This document shows positions 1-13,100 of a stretch of 64,000 nt of DNA, in pieces (the first letter of the stretch is position 1; the number at the start of each line of letters is the position of its first letter). Both the position numbers and the translations under genes were made by a program. The stretch is from assembly GCF_015706575.1 (NCBI RefSeq), contig NW_024037072.1, positions 15,129,162 to 15,193,161 on the forward strand, read 5' to 3'. This DNA comes from Patiria miniata. Its lineage: Eukaryota; Echinodermata; Asteroidea; Valvatida; Asterinidae. The notes under the pieces are model-generated. The model worked only from the letters and a program-made list of their open reading frames with translations. It was not told where the DNA came from and searched no databases.

Positions 1-3000
1 TGGCTAACCTGTGTTGGCCATTGTCTGGACAGGGCAACCCACTAAATTTATAAATTGTTTGTTTCCAAGTAAACAACCAAAAAAGTGTGAGATTTGAACT
101 TGAATGACTTATGATAAACTGGATTCCAACTCCACCGAAAACAAAATGTAAAACAAAAACAACTTAAACAGAAAGTGCGTGTACTGCATGTACCGTTCAG
201 GAAATAAATTGCCGATGAGCTCAACATAATAACAACATCATATTTTGTATCACTTTATTTTGGGGTTACATGTATTCTGTGTCAAATCGCTAGAAAGCAA
301 CCAAAACATATTATTCCCCCAATTTTTGGGTATTTTGTAAAAAGAAAGGGTTGGGGTATAATTTTCATCCAAGTTCGTCTCAAGGTAATTGATCTACAAA
401 GTCAAATTCAAGGTCAAATTCAAAAGGTCATCATACTTCAATTGCTCTGACATGAAAAATGATGGTAATTTGGATTACTTATGATGTTTACCTTTCCAAA
501 GAAACCAAGATCAACAAGTGGGGCCATCAGGTTGTGGAGAAATGGTCATTTGAAAGTTGGCATCCATGCCCATTTTGGCCATAATTGAAAAAAAAAACCG
601 GCAGGTTCCATCGTGATAACTGTAGGTCCGATGGCGCTAAAGCGTACAATTTCAGCTTTTGCAGCCTAAATTACCCCATACACTAAATATGAATCAATTT
701 GAAGGGCACAGGGTTTTAAACTTTCAAATTCTTTTTTTTTGGGGTGGAGTGATTTGACACGGAATGACCCTTTTACAAGTTAGCTCACTAGTAGTTTCAG
801 GATCAGACATTCATGTGTGCAGAGCCACCGTCGAACGTCTGATATATCCCAACATGCAAATATTATGCAACGCCGCGCACCAGGCAATCGGAGTCAACTT
901 TAGAAACTGTGTTGTCATTTCGATCAGAAATGTGGACTAAGCTGTTGATTGGTCAATTTGGATGCCATGTTTTTGTAATACAACAACGGGTTACCGAAGA
1001 CCCGATAGAAGGCGCCCACTGAATGGTCAGGATCTCGAGGTCAAGGCGCAGTCTTGTTTGGCATAATTAATCGACGAATCTGCTCACATATCATAGACCC
1101 TTGCTGTGCAAGGGGATTTTCCTTAGACTAGCTCACTAGCTGATGTATGAAAGATTTGAAATATGCAAACTTATCCCATTCAAATAACATCACAGAACAT
1201 TTAGGATGGAAAAATGTTATTCCCATATTTGGTGATTGAAATTCAAATATTGGGTTTGGTATATATGGCCCAGCACTATAAGGTTTGGATGGGGGGGGGG
1301 GGGGGCTGGGGGGAGGTAGGGGGTGTGAGGTCTTGTAAAACTATGCAGCTGCTATTCCAAGTGCTGTTTTTATTCTGCATCACAAAGCCAAGGGATCCCA
1401 AAACAATGCAAAACAAAGAAATGTAATAAACCTGCCAAGTCCAGCTGCATCACATTCAGGAAAACCAGCAAACTTTAAGTTTCCAGGAAACCAGCGGATG
1501 TGCAACACACAGTGCATGTCTTTTGCAACACACTGACTGTTACTCTACTTATTTTTCATCACTATCTAAATTTACATAGTGCATATACCGTTTCCTGTGT
1601 TGGGTCATGGTAAGCATTTTCCTTGCGTAGGAAATTGTTAAATCTTACCTTTATTCGAAATCTCATGATCATCTACCGTCAGTTATTTTTGGTTTGTTGC
1701 CACACTGATATTGTAAATTGATGCATGCCATAGAACCTTACACATTAAAGGCATATTTTATATAGGATCATTTGCATTTGTTGTAATTTCATGAAATGGA
1801 CAGATTTAAGGGCTATCAATTTAATTTTATAGCAGACGTAGTTCCACTGAGCTGTTCAATGTTTTGTATCCATTGATGGTGCAGGAAAAACACGGGAAAA
1901 AAACCATGATGTTCTTGTTCATTCATCATAGTGCAGTTCATGAAATATGTTGTGCTTAGAACCCATAGATCACAGGGAGTGCCCGAGTGCCAGCTCTGTT
2001 GTGGGGAAAGTATTACATAAGAAAACCTAGCGTACCCGAAGCGTACACATGAAGTCAACAGCTGGCTCGTGGCCATTTAACAGATGTAGTATTTGATAAA
2101 ACTGTTTGTTTTCAGTGATGGTTAGGTCCTAACCATCGTTAGTACTGATACAAAATTCCCCTTTAGCATACCAGGCTCATTGATTTCACAGGACGTTTCA
2201 TACTACATGTATGACAGTATGACAGTATTTACTTACAATCAAGTGGGTTATAATACATTGGCAGTTTCGTTTTTGATCCTATTGTCCCACTTTTAACATC
2301 ATTTGGTAGTATGGTAGGGGCTGTGTTGGCAGTGCCAGATTATAGTGATAGGAATAAAGCGGTTTAGCCCCACAGATTATTATAGCTGTGGTATATTGGG
2401 GTGCCAGAAAGTGTACAATGGGAAATTGTTCCAACATGTATCAGTAACAACATGTAAGCCCGCCAGAAGTAATTTCCGCAACCTGTTCATTGTGGAAGTT
2501 TCCAAGTCCACATTTTGAGTACTGTACCACCAAACCCAACCACCACTGATGGTACAGAGAATGCCAAAAAAGGAAAAACACAAAAATCCCAAAGACCAGT
2601 TCTTCTCAGCATTGTTTCCCGAAACTATCCTGTCCTTGTCTCTTACACCAGGAAACAAACACATGGAGGAAGGAAATACTCACAGCCTGTTTAGCTACGC
2701 TGCCAATCCGGTATCAACCTGCTTTGTTTCACGTAGGGAGATTTTGAAACTCTAGCATGTTATTTAGCAGTTGGTGGTTCCCAGTGTGAATATGCGTCAC
2801 TCTTTGTTCCATATAGAAAGCTGACGACACCTTGTGGTTTGAAGGTATTCTAGTCCTCGTGAGATGTGCAAATCTGTTGAAGAGTGGTCAAGGTTGCTGT
2901 CATTTGGAACGTCGGACTTGTCTCGAGTAGTTTGTGAAAGTCAGAAACGGCTCAATACGTGTTTAGTTGTGATGAATTCATTGTGTTCTCGATTGGAACT

Positions 3001-3617
3001 GATAAATCCCTGTTGACTTTACTGTTGTCCATTTGGTTCAGCGTTGGTGGCTCTCTGCAGCACTTGTACACATGTTGGATATTCAGACAGCGTTTGGAGA
3101 CTAACTGTGCTTCACATGTGACTGTACCTTTTTGAGCTGGAATTGTGATAAACTACAAGCACCCTGCTGATGTGGAACAGAGACTGAAAACTTAGTCAGA
3201 TCGTTTTTTTTTTACCACAAGCCAGAACACTGATGGTCACTGAAGCTGCACTACTTGACTACAGTTAGCTCAGTGATTGTAACTTGTGTTCATTGTCACC
3301 CCGGAAGGTGATAGTGTCCAATGACTTTCAGTCTTGGAAACATTTTTTCAAACCAAGCCTGCAAGTGCTGTGATTGTTTCTGACAGTGCCATCCTGATTG
3401 ACTCCAAGAAGTGATTAAAACTGTTCATAAAGTAGCATCCCTACCAGTAGACTGTACTCAATCAATCAACGCTAAAATCCCCAAGATCGATTGTTATCAG
3501 GGATCAAGGATAAACCGTCAACAGACGGTACTCAATTCCTGGTCATTCCTTCCAACTGCTTTTTTAGAGCAGAACTTCGTTGAAAGACTCACCATCCCTC
3601 CCCCCCCCCCCCAAACC
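1..3617. other. Upstream region without a recognised gene
   Basis: No exon-like open frame with plausible splice sites and recognisable protein similarity was found here. The open frames present are short, of low complexity and not supported. A dispersed repeat occupies 781-1139, and a G-rich run lies near 1290-1305. The last several hundred bases (about 2800-3617) have more mixed composition and may be promoter or 5' UTR of the + strand gene starting at 3618, but I see no decisive TATA or initiator element. Confidence 0.5.
781..1139. repeat. Dispersed repeat, copy 1 (second copy at 35137-35443)
   Basis: About 300 bp from roughly 832 to 1130 align closely to 35137-35443. Shared stretches include 'gagtcaactttagaaa', 'gatagaaggcgcccactg' and 'atcatagacccttgctgtg'. 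An 11-bp direct repeat, TAGCTCACTAG, lies at 781-791 and 1129-1139 and could be a target-site duplication. The second copy has no obvious matching flank. No protein domain or tRNA promoter is visible, so the class is unknown: non-autonomous transposon or SINE-like. Confidence 0.8.
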
Positions 3618-5010
3618 ATGGGACTTAATTTGAGCTCGTGTTTCTGCCCGTCCCCCCAACAGAAGGACACATTAAGCCAGCAGGACCTACGGAAGAGCAA
3701 GCCGGCCCAGGAGGGGGTGGAGCTTACCGAGCAGCAACGGGAGGAGGTTGAAGTTGGTGAGGATGCCGGCAGGACGACGATAGATGGACAGACTGAGTTG
3801 GAGGAAGTTCTCAAGCACAGGATACAGACACTAGAGAAGGAGAGGTAATTCAACTCTTACTGTTCAATGTTTTTTGGAAAAACTATTGGTTCAGTAATTG
3901 CACTGTTCTATACCCAAAATAAACCAGTGCTGTTTTCAAATTCGTCGCAAGTTCATCACAAGTCCTCCAGTCTCAAGTCAAGTCACAAGCTATTCAAATG
4001 AAATTTGACAAAAGCATTCCTTTGTCATTGTTCGTCACTTGTTGGTTGTATTAAACGCTAGACTTAGAAAGGACTTGTGATTTACATGTGACAGGAAGTG
4101 CGATGGACTTTAGTACACCGATGCAATAACCACAGTGAACCTAATAGAGGGAATATGAAGTCTCTATCTTTGCTCAAATTTGAGTTGTGTTCTCATGATG
4201 GTCATTTCAGCCAGTAGGCCTCTTTTAACTTGTGAAGAAAATGGTATTAAATTGAGAACAATCATGAAATGTTTTAGTGGAGTGTGAGAAGAAGAAACAC
4301 GGGACAAGTAAAAAACAAAAGCCTTGTTATGTTTGAATTCTGGTAGACATTGGGCAGATATTGGTTAGAAACATGGACTCACTGAAAAATGTTGCTAGGA
4401 AGCCTCCTAAAGTCACCAGAATCTATCACTGCACAGTAAAGAAGTACAGTACATTCTTTGTGCATATCTTGGTACCTTACTATATCTTGGGGGTATCTTG
4501 GTACTTACTACTGGTGCATGTTCACAATTTTAATCCATTCTGTGAGGCTTGATCTAAAGTAGTAATTGATAAGGAAAGTGTCAGTTTGACATTTCTCCAA
4601 TTTTCCCCTTCAGGCAAGACCTGACTGTCAATTTGGTGACCCTTGACCTTGGTCAGTCGGCCAGCGAGGATGAGAACTACAGCACGGACGGCCTGGATCT
4701 GGACAGCGGTGATGAAGTGGAAAGAGATGACAACCCGGTCTCATTCGAGAGCCAACCCTCCCCGTCCAAACTCAACCATCTGAACAAGAACAGAGCACCG
4801 AAGCAGGAGAAACGCAAGCCGAAGAAGGGTCACCGAACACCGGGATCGGATGGGATGGGGGAGACATCCGGCAACTCGCAAAACCCCCCGCCGGTGGCCA
4901 AGAAGCAGAAGAGGAGCAGTCGGAAGGGGTCCAAGAAAGAGAAGAAACAAAGGGAAGGGTCTAAGGAGCGGAGGAAGAGGGCAGGAGCATCTGAGGGTGT
5001 GGCCATCTAA
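3618..5010 (+). CDS. Unidentified two-exon gene: putative acylated, coiled-coil, Lys-rich protein
   Basis: Exons 3618-3844 and 4614-5010 join through GT (3845) and AG (4613) with matching phase (AG|G, Arg), giving 207 residues. The ATG at 3618 lies in 'aaaccATGG', a good Kozak context, and is the first in-frame ATG of an open frame reaching back past 3411. The N-terminus MGLNLSSCFC fits N-myristoylation (Gly2, Ser6) followed by possible palmitoylation (Cys8, Cys10). Residues about 58-85 (ELEEVLKHRIQTLEKER and beyond) look like a short coiled coil. Next come an acidic Ser/Asp/Glu stretch (SASEDENYSTDGLDLDSGDE) and a strongly basic tail with many KK and RK pairs ending GVAI. I do not recognise the family. 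An alternative is that 3663 is an internal acceptor ('cccaacag') and these are only the last two exons of a longer gene. It is convergent with HENMT1. Confidence 0.7.
3845..4613 (+). other. Intron of the unidentified + strand gene
   Basis: It starts GTAATT and ends in a pyrimidine tract, 'ttttcccccttcag'-like. It contains a copy of the ACTTGTGA-type repeat family at about 3950-4110. The rest has no visible structure. Confidence 0.75.
3950..4110. repeat. ACTTGTGA-family dispersed repeat, intronic copy
   Basis: It contains 'caagctattcaaatga', 'cctttgtcattgttc' and several ACTTGTGA/CAAGTCA words. The same arrangement occurs near 14620-14790 (inverted), 18060-18207 and 39245-39370. The family seems to mix a unique core with a degenerate GACTTGTGATT tandem array. 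Confidence 0.75.
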
Positions 5011-7571
5011 GGGTGTGGTCATACGTTGATTTGGCAATTGTAGAGATTTTGTTGCAGGGTGGGTCCTGTAAAAAATAGGGGGTTAAAAATTCAACTTGGG
5101 AGAGGAACCGTCTGAGGGTGTGGTCTTATGAGAATTGTGGATTTGTTAAGAAGGGCAGGGCTTTGTATAGGTGTGGTTTGGGCTTGGTCAAGCCTGGACT
5201 CTGATTCCACATCAGTGAAGCAGGACAAGGTATCTGCTGTGGAGTCCATCATCTTTGTGGGAGATGAATTTAGTTTGACAATGAGGTCTGTAAATCTAGA
5301 TGCTTCCTTAAAAGCCATCTTATTGTTAAAAACAAATTGCAAAGAACTCGCCGAGTCCAAGCATGCTTGTGCTTCCATTGTATTTGTAAATACTTCCGTA
5401 GCTCCAGCAAGCTATGTCTGCGTTGTGCATACTGTACAGTCGGTGTACATATTGATAGTTTTGGAATTTTTGCGCAAGTGCTTGGCGGTTTCTTTGGCTT
5501 GAAGGGATCATAGACTTGAGCGTCAGACCGTATACACTGCGTAGATTTTTGTTATTGTACTCTGTGCCTATTGAGCCAAAAGGACGATAAAACTGACTGA
5601 ATGACAAACACTGTAATTTATATTTTGTACACTCATATGCAATATTTCTACGACGATATGCAATATATTTGTAAGGGGTTGTAAGAGTTTGATAGATTTG
5701 GTGTAGCTTTTAATCACACTCAACATTGGCTGATTCGAGGCATTTTAATATTTTGGTTCAAAGTTTCAGGTTTTTGGTTCTTGCCAGCACATTTAGTTTG
5801 TTGGTAGTAACAACTTTAATTTAATCATTGTAACAGTTGTCTGCTGTAAAACTGCATTTTCCATCAGCTTTTTTTTTTAGAGATTCAGAATACTTATAAC
5901 AATTGTGTCCTTACCTTTCTTGTGCAGATAATTACGAGAAGCTGGCGTAAGAACAAATTAAACAGTAATTAACAAATATCTTTACTATTTTTTTCTCTCG
6001 CTGTGGCAAGTACAGAAATGAGAAAATATGCAGAGAAGGCACCTCAAATCCCACTCCAACAGCATAACTAGTATTTAAGAGCATAAGTTTCATTTGCAAA
6101 GTTTGATATTCTCTATGGTCACATTACAGAATGGTGGAGAAGTTTCACTCTATAAATGCTGCTAGAAAATGATATTTTTTGCACGTGAAAGGCTCGCTGT
6201 GACTAAGGTCATAATTATGCAACACCAGGAGGCGATAGGATTCCACATGTGAAGCACCAGATATCCTGACAAACAGGGTTGTATTTAACCTTCAGACCGT
6301 CCAATGACTAAAGTGCCATAAAGTCAAGGGTCATCCAGGTTGCTCAATGGCTTCAATACATGTGACGTGTCTACTGCTTGTACCCCAAAACAAATTGGTG
6401 TCATAACAGCGCTCTCCTTTGATCACAAATATGGCCACTTCTTGTCAGTTATGAGGGATGGACATGTAGCTTATGTTTTCTTTGTACGGTTCGGTTCAAA
6501 AAGGGGTTGCACTGGCAGGTTTCTGCTGCTTGAGACCATAGAGAATCCTTTCTCTATGATGAGACTGATGCAAACCTGGCTAACCTAAATACTAATATGG
6601 ACAAAGATGCACTGTTTTACATGTGCAGCGATGGGCAAGTTCGATAGTTAACCATAGTTTGACTAAATCTGATCAAACACTGCTAGTTGACGATTCAGGA
6701 CCAGTTATGCAGCTGGTTGCACCATGAGTTAAAGCTGGTTATCAATAGCACTTTTTCATAGCAAAGTGCAGAGGGACCAACTATCAACAAAAAATGGTGG
6801 AAAAACCAAGGCGAAGCCGAGGTAAAATAGAATGCTCCATGGATCACCGAGGGAGGCTAGTTTAACTACACCATGAGATAAAGCAGTTAATATTTGTTTT
6901 ATAACACCTCTCCCACAGATTCTGCTTGATTTTAAGCGATAACTGATAAATTTAGTTTAAATACAATTAAAATGTCCTTCTATTTGAATACGAAGGACAA
7001 TTTATATGCACTTTTCCAAACTACCCTTTCACAAAATGTTTGAACCCATCTCTGTAGTGCTAGCTCATGCTAGCGCACACCCAATGCATTTGCACACGAT
7101 ACCAGCTGTTATGCGTATGGCTGCTACGGGTAAAGTACTTTGGTTGCTACGGGTATAGTACTTTTGGCTGTGGACAATAAGATAGCAAAAATAGCTAATG
7201 CCATGTGACATGTCTTGGCCAATCAAGATACAGAATATGTGGGTGAGGTGTTCTAAAAGAGTTTATCCACTTCAAATAGTGGCCTTCGTCTACTATTCTT
7301 GCCATGTCTCTAAAAGGCTAATGGCATCCGGGCTCACTTTTTGGCCTCCTACATGCCAAGTAAATTCTGTACCAATGTAATAAGCTGCAGATTATGTTTG
7401 CTTTTCAACAATAGTTAAAACATGTGGAACCTTCAAAGGAGGAATTTTGTAGCTTTTTTTATACTTTTGATTTGGTGAAACAGTGTCCACTTTGAAAAAT
7501 ACTTGAAATGTCATGTCACATGTTAGAGTAATGGGATATAGGTGCACTGTTACTGAGGTACTGTTTTACAC

Positions 7572-7842
7572 CAGGGCCCAATTTCATAGCGCTGCTTAAC
7601 AGCCGATTTTGTGCCGACTGAGCGTCCATCTATTTCATAGAGACTGTAAGCAGTGAGCGCAGCAAAAGCATGCTTAACCCCAGAGGAAAAAGTTGCTTAA
7701 ATCAGTGACGTAACAATAGAAATCTTCATGCACGTGCAACCATTAGCATGAAATAGTGCTTAAGCAGCAGCATGATTTTCTGATACAGTAAGCGCAACTT
7801 TTCTGCTAACTGCTAAGTAGCGCTGTGAAATTGGACCATTTG
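7572..7842. mobile_element. hAT-like MITE with terminal inverted repeats
   Basis: The left end 'cagggcccaatttcatagcg' is matched in reverse complement at the right end ('cgctgtgaaattggacc'). This gives imperfect inverted repeats of about 27 bp around 270 bp of non-coding sequence. CAGGGCCCAATTTCAT-like ends are typical of hAT-type non-autonomous elements in marine invertebrates. The family assignment comes from end sequence only. Confidence 0.75.
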
Positions 7843-9290
7843 TCCAGTATTGTAAAGGCAGCATTTTGACAGTGTGTATGGACTCCGTGCAGATAAAGTA
7901 CCACTGATTAATACTAGAGCCCATTGGTTAAACGCTCGAGTTGTGTTAACTTCCGGTTCCATTCGTGCTAAGTGTGCATGGTTGAATTGAGATGACGTCA
8001 CACGAACGAACCGGACAAGAGCTTCAGTGTGAGACACACTGTGCGTATTACTTTTGAGCGCATATGACATGGCGAATAAACAATTAATTTTCATCTTAAT
8101 GTGCGCAAAACTTGGAACATGGTTAAATAGCATTCAGGTGTCTTATATCTCTCACCATTGAGAGAGTATACTTGTATGTGCTCAGAGTCTGCACTAAAGT
8201 TTTTTATGACGTGCATATAGGCCAAGTCTGGATTGGTACTCTCTTGGCCTCGAGCCAAAAGGGCCAAATGTGTATTGATTGGACAGCATTATGCATTGTA
8301 TTGGATAATATTTTTTTAACGCTTGCACTTCCCTGAACATACCTGTGACGCAATGATGTCACGCTTTGTTTACATGTGCACGTCCATATATGGGAGATTG
8401 ATGGCCCTCGTCCCCACCTCACTCCCATAGGAAAGCACACATGTGAAATAAAGCATGATGTCATTATGTCTCGGGTCTATTTGTCAAAATTCAACCATTT
8501 TTTTTCTTTCTATATTTTTACGGGTTTAGATCTGTAAAAACAAAGCCTCCATTTACTTCTAAGGGAGCTTGATGTTCCCATTTGGTTTGTGTACACAGAC
8601 TGTGCCATTTTGTTGCACCGTGTTGTATTGGGGTTAATTATCATTATTACACCACACAGCTCATAGTGTACAACCCAACTCACAATGCCAACATTTATAT
8701 TCTCTCAGACTTAAACAAACAAATGGGGGGATCCATTTGGAAAACGGAAGATGTACTTAAAAATTAGTATTGTCTGAAATTGTTTTGAACAGTTAGCTTT
8801 GAATTTCCTGTAGGTAAAAGGCTTTGGTCATACTCATTTCAAACATATGTCCATTTACAAGTGAATTTTTTGATGCTCTTCGACGGTGTTTTGAGGCAAA
8901 GGGGCAAACAATACACCAGTCAATCATATACGTAATTTTGTATTTTGTTTTGAAAAGAAAAAAAATGTAAAAAAAGTTAAATTGAAGACAGTAGTCTTAA
9001 TGGGTATATATATTTTTTCCCTTTCAACTTTCTGCTTGTAATATTTGTATTTGTAGTCCACTTTTTGTAACTGTACTTATTTTTCACTGTTACCAACTCT
9101 CCAGTAAAGTAGGCCAATACTTGCAGAAATTATAACTAAACTTGATGATTAATTTAATATAATTCTGTAATTATTTTCACTGTATTTAATTATTAGTACT
9201 CTCGGCCGACGCTGAAGCGTTTGGCCAGGTACAACGGGAAATAGTGGTCAGCAATTTAGGTTGTAAATACAGTCAAATATGGAAACGTTG

Positions 9291-9296
9291 AATAAA
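9291..9296 (+). terminator. Candidate poly(A) signal AATAAA
   Basis: AATAAA sits in 'gttgaataaaaataaat', downstream of the + strand gene and before the convergent HENMT1 stop. It would imply a 3' UTR of about 4 kb. Nearer AATAAA motifs (about 8447) are alternatives. Confidence 0.3.
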
Positions 9297-9899
9297 AATA
9301 AATATTGTTACATGAACAAAAGAGAACTACGGACTAATGTGTTATTTTGACATTGTTATTGACTAGACTTGGCTTTAGTTTCAACTTACAAAATACCTCA
9401 AAGGTACAATGGCAAGAGTTTTTGGCACCGTATTTAGAGTTGTCATTACTTCACGTCAAAGTTCTCTCCAAGGCAAGTCACCCACATGAAACTTAAAAGT
9501 TCAAATTATTTTCATTTAAAAAAAAGAAGGCTTTTTACAACTGACAGATATTACGCATGAGACTTTAAAATAACAAATATTGTGAATAATAAACCTGGAG
9601 GGAAATGCGAACTGTAGAAAGACTCAAAAATGGCTCATTCACAACCCACAGGGGCTATATTGTTTCTGCCGTGCACGCTCCAAGTTCACTGTTGCAAGTA
9701 TTTAGTTTAGTCCCCTCCTTTAGCAATCCAGTGTGTAAATAATTATTGACCAGACATGTTTGTAGTTGCAACTTAAACAATACCTCAAAAGTCATGAAAT
9801 TTGGTATGGATGGTTCTCTGGTGCATGAGGAACAAAAACTGAAAGGGTAACTTCATTCCAATTCGTTAATCAGGCTAATTAACCTAGCTCTGTGGTTTG

Positions 9900-10107
9900 T
9901 CACCAGTCCCAACTTTCTTCTTCCTGTTGCCATGACAATGCATCGTTCTTATTTGAGTCCAATCTTTCATTGTCCTGGCCTTCGTCCTCGCTTGTATTGC
10001 TATCATCTGATTGGTTGTCGCTGTCGGATGAACTTTCTTCCATGGAGTACAGGACAGATTTCCCGTCATCAGAGATGGAAAAAGAATCGCAAGAGGCAAG
10101 AACTTCC
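9900..10107 (-). CDS. HENMT1: HENMT1 last coding exon
   Basis: The acceptor is 'cctttcag' just above 10107. The split Arg codon (AG|G) is completed from the previous exon. It encodes EVLASCDSFSISDDG, then a Ser/Asp/Glu-rich acidic tail, and ends WDW before TGA at 9900-9902. The SISDDG stretch corresponds to the SSDG region near the end of vertebrate HENMT1. Confidence 0.92.
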
Positions 10108-13100
10108 CTGAAAGGAAAAAGAAATAGCATTATATATTTTATTATAAGCACCATCAAGTAATCACCAGTGCAAAATGTACCGAATACACCGAAGATTTGA
10201 ATATTTGATCATCCACCAATTATAGCATATAGGGTATTAAAAAAATGTCGACCATCTCGAGAAGATGATGACAAACATTGATATGTAACTCAATTTGTGG
10301 TTTATTGTTTGTCCAATGTTGCGCTTTTCTGGACAGACACTTTGCAGGCATGATCTGAGAGCTTCCATTAAAGGGAAAATACAACATTTGCAAACATCGA
10401 AAAATAAAACTACCAAGTTGTTACGAAATACCTTACTAGGATGTTGGTAAATGACATGCTTAAGCATCCTATACAATTATGGCACCTGGTGTGAAGCCAT
10501 TTTCAAGAAAATGGTATATTTGTATACATTTCCAACGCTGGTCGGCCGACCACCGTTGGAAAACCTAACTATTTTTCAATTACTGCACCAAATTTACCAT
10601 TTTTATTTTAGTCTAAATTTTGTTTTGCTAGCGTTTGGTTCCATGCTCATGAATGGGCGCAGGCCAGCTAGAGTGGTTCCCTTACCTTACAATTTTCGGG
10701 TATGTTTGATCCATTTCATCTTTAGTGGAGTCAGGGAACCAGACTACTTGAATATTTTTGTTTTTCTTGGTTTTTCTAGCATTTTCGAACACAAAACTTC
10801 AAACATGTCAGTGTAACAATATTTGATCTATAATACTAACCCCCAAATAGTTCATTTCTGAAAATTACAGCAAAAGCCAATGATGTACATTCCCTTTAAG
10901 AATAGGCATATTAGCCCTAATCAGTCAAACAAATATCAGCCAGTCAGCAATCTCAAAAACAAATACATGATATTCATAAAAAAAACAACATTGCTGTTGA
11001 AACCCCTCAGCCAGAGTCAAGTTATCATCCAGAAGCCATTAACCTTTAACTCACCACGTTGACCTTGACCTTTGACCTTATGACCCCCAGAACCAATCTC
11101 AACTTGCCTGTACCCAAGGGAAACCCCCTACCGAAGTTGGACACTGAAATCTCATTTCTAACTCGAGTTATCATCCGGAAACCATTAACCTTTAACTCAC
11201 CACGTTGATTGTTGACCTTTTGACCCCAGAACCAATCCCAACTTGCCTGTACCCAAGGGCAACCCCCTACCAAAGTTAGCACAAAATCTTCAGTGACAGA
11301 AAGGAATGTGTGGAGCCAAAATGTGCAGATTATGGTAGAGGTGGAGATTCTTCACGAAGAGCAAATAACTTTGGCCCTAACCACCTTCCTAGCAAAGTAC
11401 TATAGATTTAAAAAAATGTGCCAACCTTTTTGAGCTACATGTAAACTTCATGAAAACTTCTGAATGCTGAACCAAACTGGACATGTATACAAGTATGTTC
11501 AAAACACATCCTGTGGTCAGAAACACCATGATATAAAGCCTTGCACTCTGAATTTTGATAAATGAAAAAACCTCTGAAGAAGTTATCCATGTATGAGAAT
11601 AAACTATGAATTACATAAACCCCCCTAATCCCATCAATGTACAATCAATGTGCAATAAGTAGGGCCCTACTGAATCTGTCTTTACCTTTTCAACCACAGA
11701 ATATAAGACCTTCACCCTAGTAAACATGATCGACAATTAGCATCCGGAAATGACAAGATGCACATTGCCATTTTTGAGAAAAGAAACAAAGGATGACTAC
11801 ATTGCAGAACAAAATTCCAGCGTCACAAATTCCTTGACACAAAGCCATATCATATTCTGTTGATACAGTGCTAGGTCACCGGTATCAAACACATGCAAGA
11901 GGAAACTCCTTTTCCCTTTTTGTGTTCGGGGTTTCCCTGTAAAATACCAGGTGCACACGTGCACACGTGCACACACGCACACATGAAAAAACCGTGGGAC
12001 TTTTTTTTGAGTTAAAAATTTATTTCCTGAGATCATGACACAGGAAATATAAGCTCAGTTAGAAACAAAGGGTTATTTACGTTTCTTCTTGTTTAATCGA
12101 GGAACACTGAAGCACCGAAAAAAAATCCCCAAGTTTGAATATAATGAAAAACAACCAATGATGTTCCATTTCAAGGTTTACAAACAATGAAAATTGAGTG
12201 ATCTCATCTCGTTCCGCCATTTTCATACGTATAATGAAAACAAATCAAGTGTAGTGCAAATTCATAGTTTGCAAACAATGAAAAGAATGCAATTTCACTC
12301 TTTTCTATCATTTGTATATAATTACAAATGATCACTGTTGTGCAATTTCATAGTTTTAACATCCTCCACAGAAGTGTGGGTTCATTGATTCCACTAGCAA
12401 GTACTTTAACCCTTAGAGCATTACTCCATGTATATGCATTCTTCCCCTGAGGGCGCTAGCCATGTTGCTAAGATATAGTTTCCCACAGTACCTTGCGGCC
12501 CACCCACCATGGCAATTCCTCTATGCTTGAGTGTACAAGTGCAAATGAGAGCAGTACACTACGGTCAGTATCCAGTGAGAAAAACAAGATTTATGGTTTT
12601 AACGGAATGCCCCCAAATCTTAAAAGTGTTCCATATCCAGCATCATCCAAAAAGTCAAATTTCTGGCCCAAAATCCAACTTCACCAAATTCACTTGAATA
12701 TTCACACAAGGTGCATAGAGACCAGAAATGAATCCCCTGAAGATTACAACTCACTGCAGTGCAGTCAGTATCCAGTGAGGAAACCAAGACTTTAGGTTTG
12801 AACAGAATGCCCCAAAAAATCTAGAAAGTTTTCCATATCCAGCATCATCACAAAAGTCCATTTTTGCCAAAAAGTCCAACTTCACTAAATTTGCTTAAAT
12901 GTTCGCATACATGTAAGGTTCATGGACGCCAGAAATTAAGGTTTTAATCAATTTCCTCCAAATTCGCTCAAAGGTTCACATGAGGTGTCACAATTCAGCT
13001 CACTACAACCAGTTTCGAGCAAGAAAATAAAGATTTTTTGATGTTTACATTTGTAAATTCTTTTCCATATTTGGCATCATCCAAAAAGTCAAATTTTGGC

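Larger units (their letters stand above)
5011..9899. other. 3' flank or 3' UTR of the + strand gene, up to the HENMT1 stop
   Basis: There are no supportable coding exons. The stretch is AT-rich and includes an inverted-repeat MITE at 7572-7842. Candidate + strand poly(A) signals AATAAA occur near 8447 and at 9291-9296. On the - strand an ATTAAA-type signal near 9186-9192 could serve HENMT1, so the two convergent transcripts may end close together or overlap around 9.2-9.3 kb. This is inferred from motif position only. Confidence 0.45.

Noticed and set aside
10451..10816. 121-codon open frame
   Set aside because: It lies wholly inside a family B MITE and has no protein-like features.
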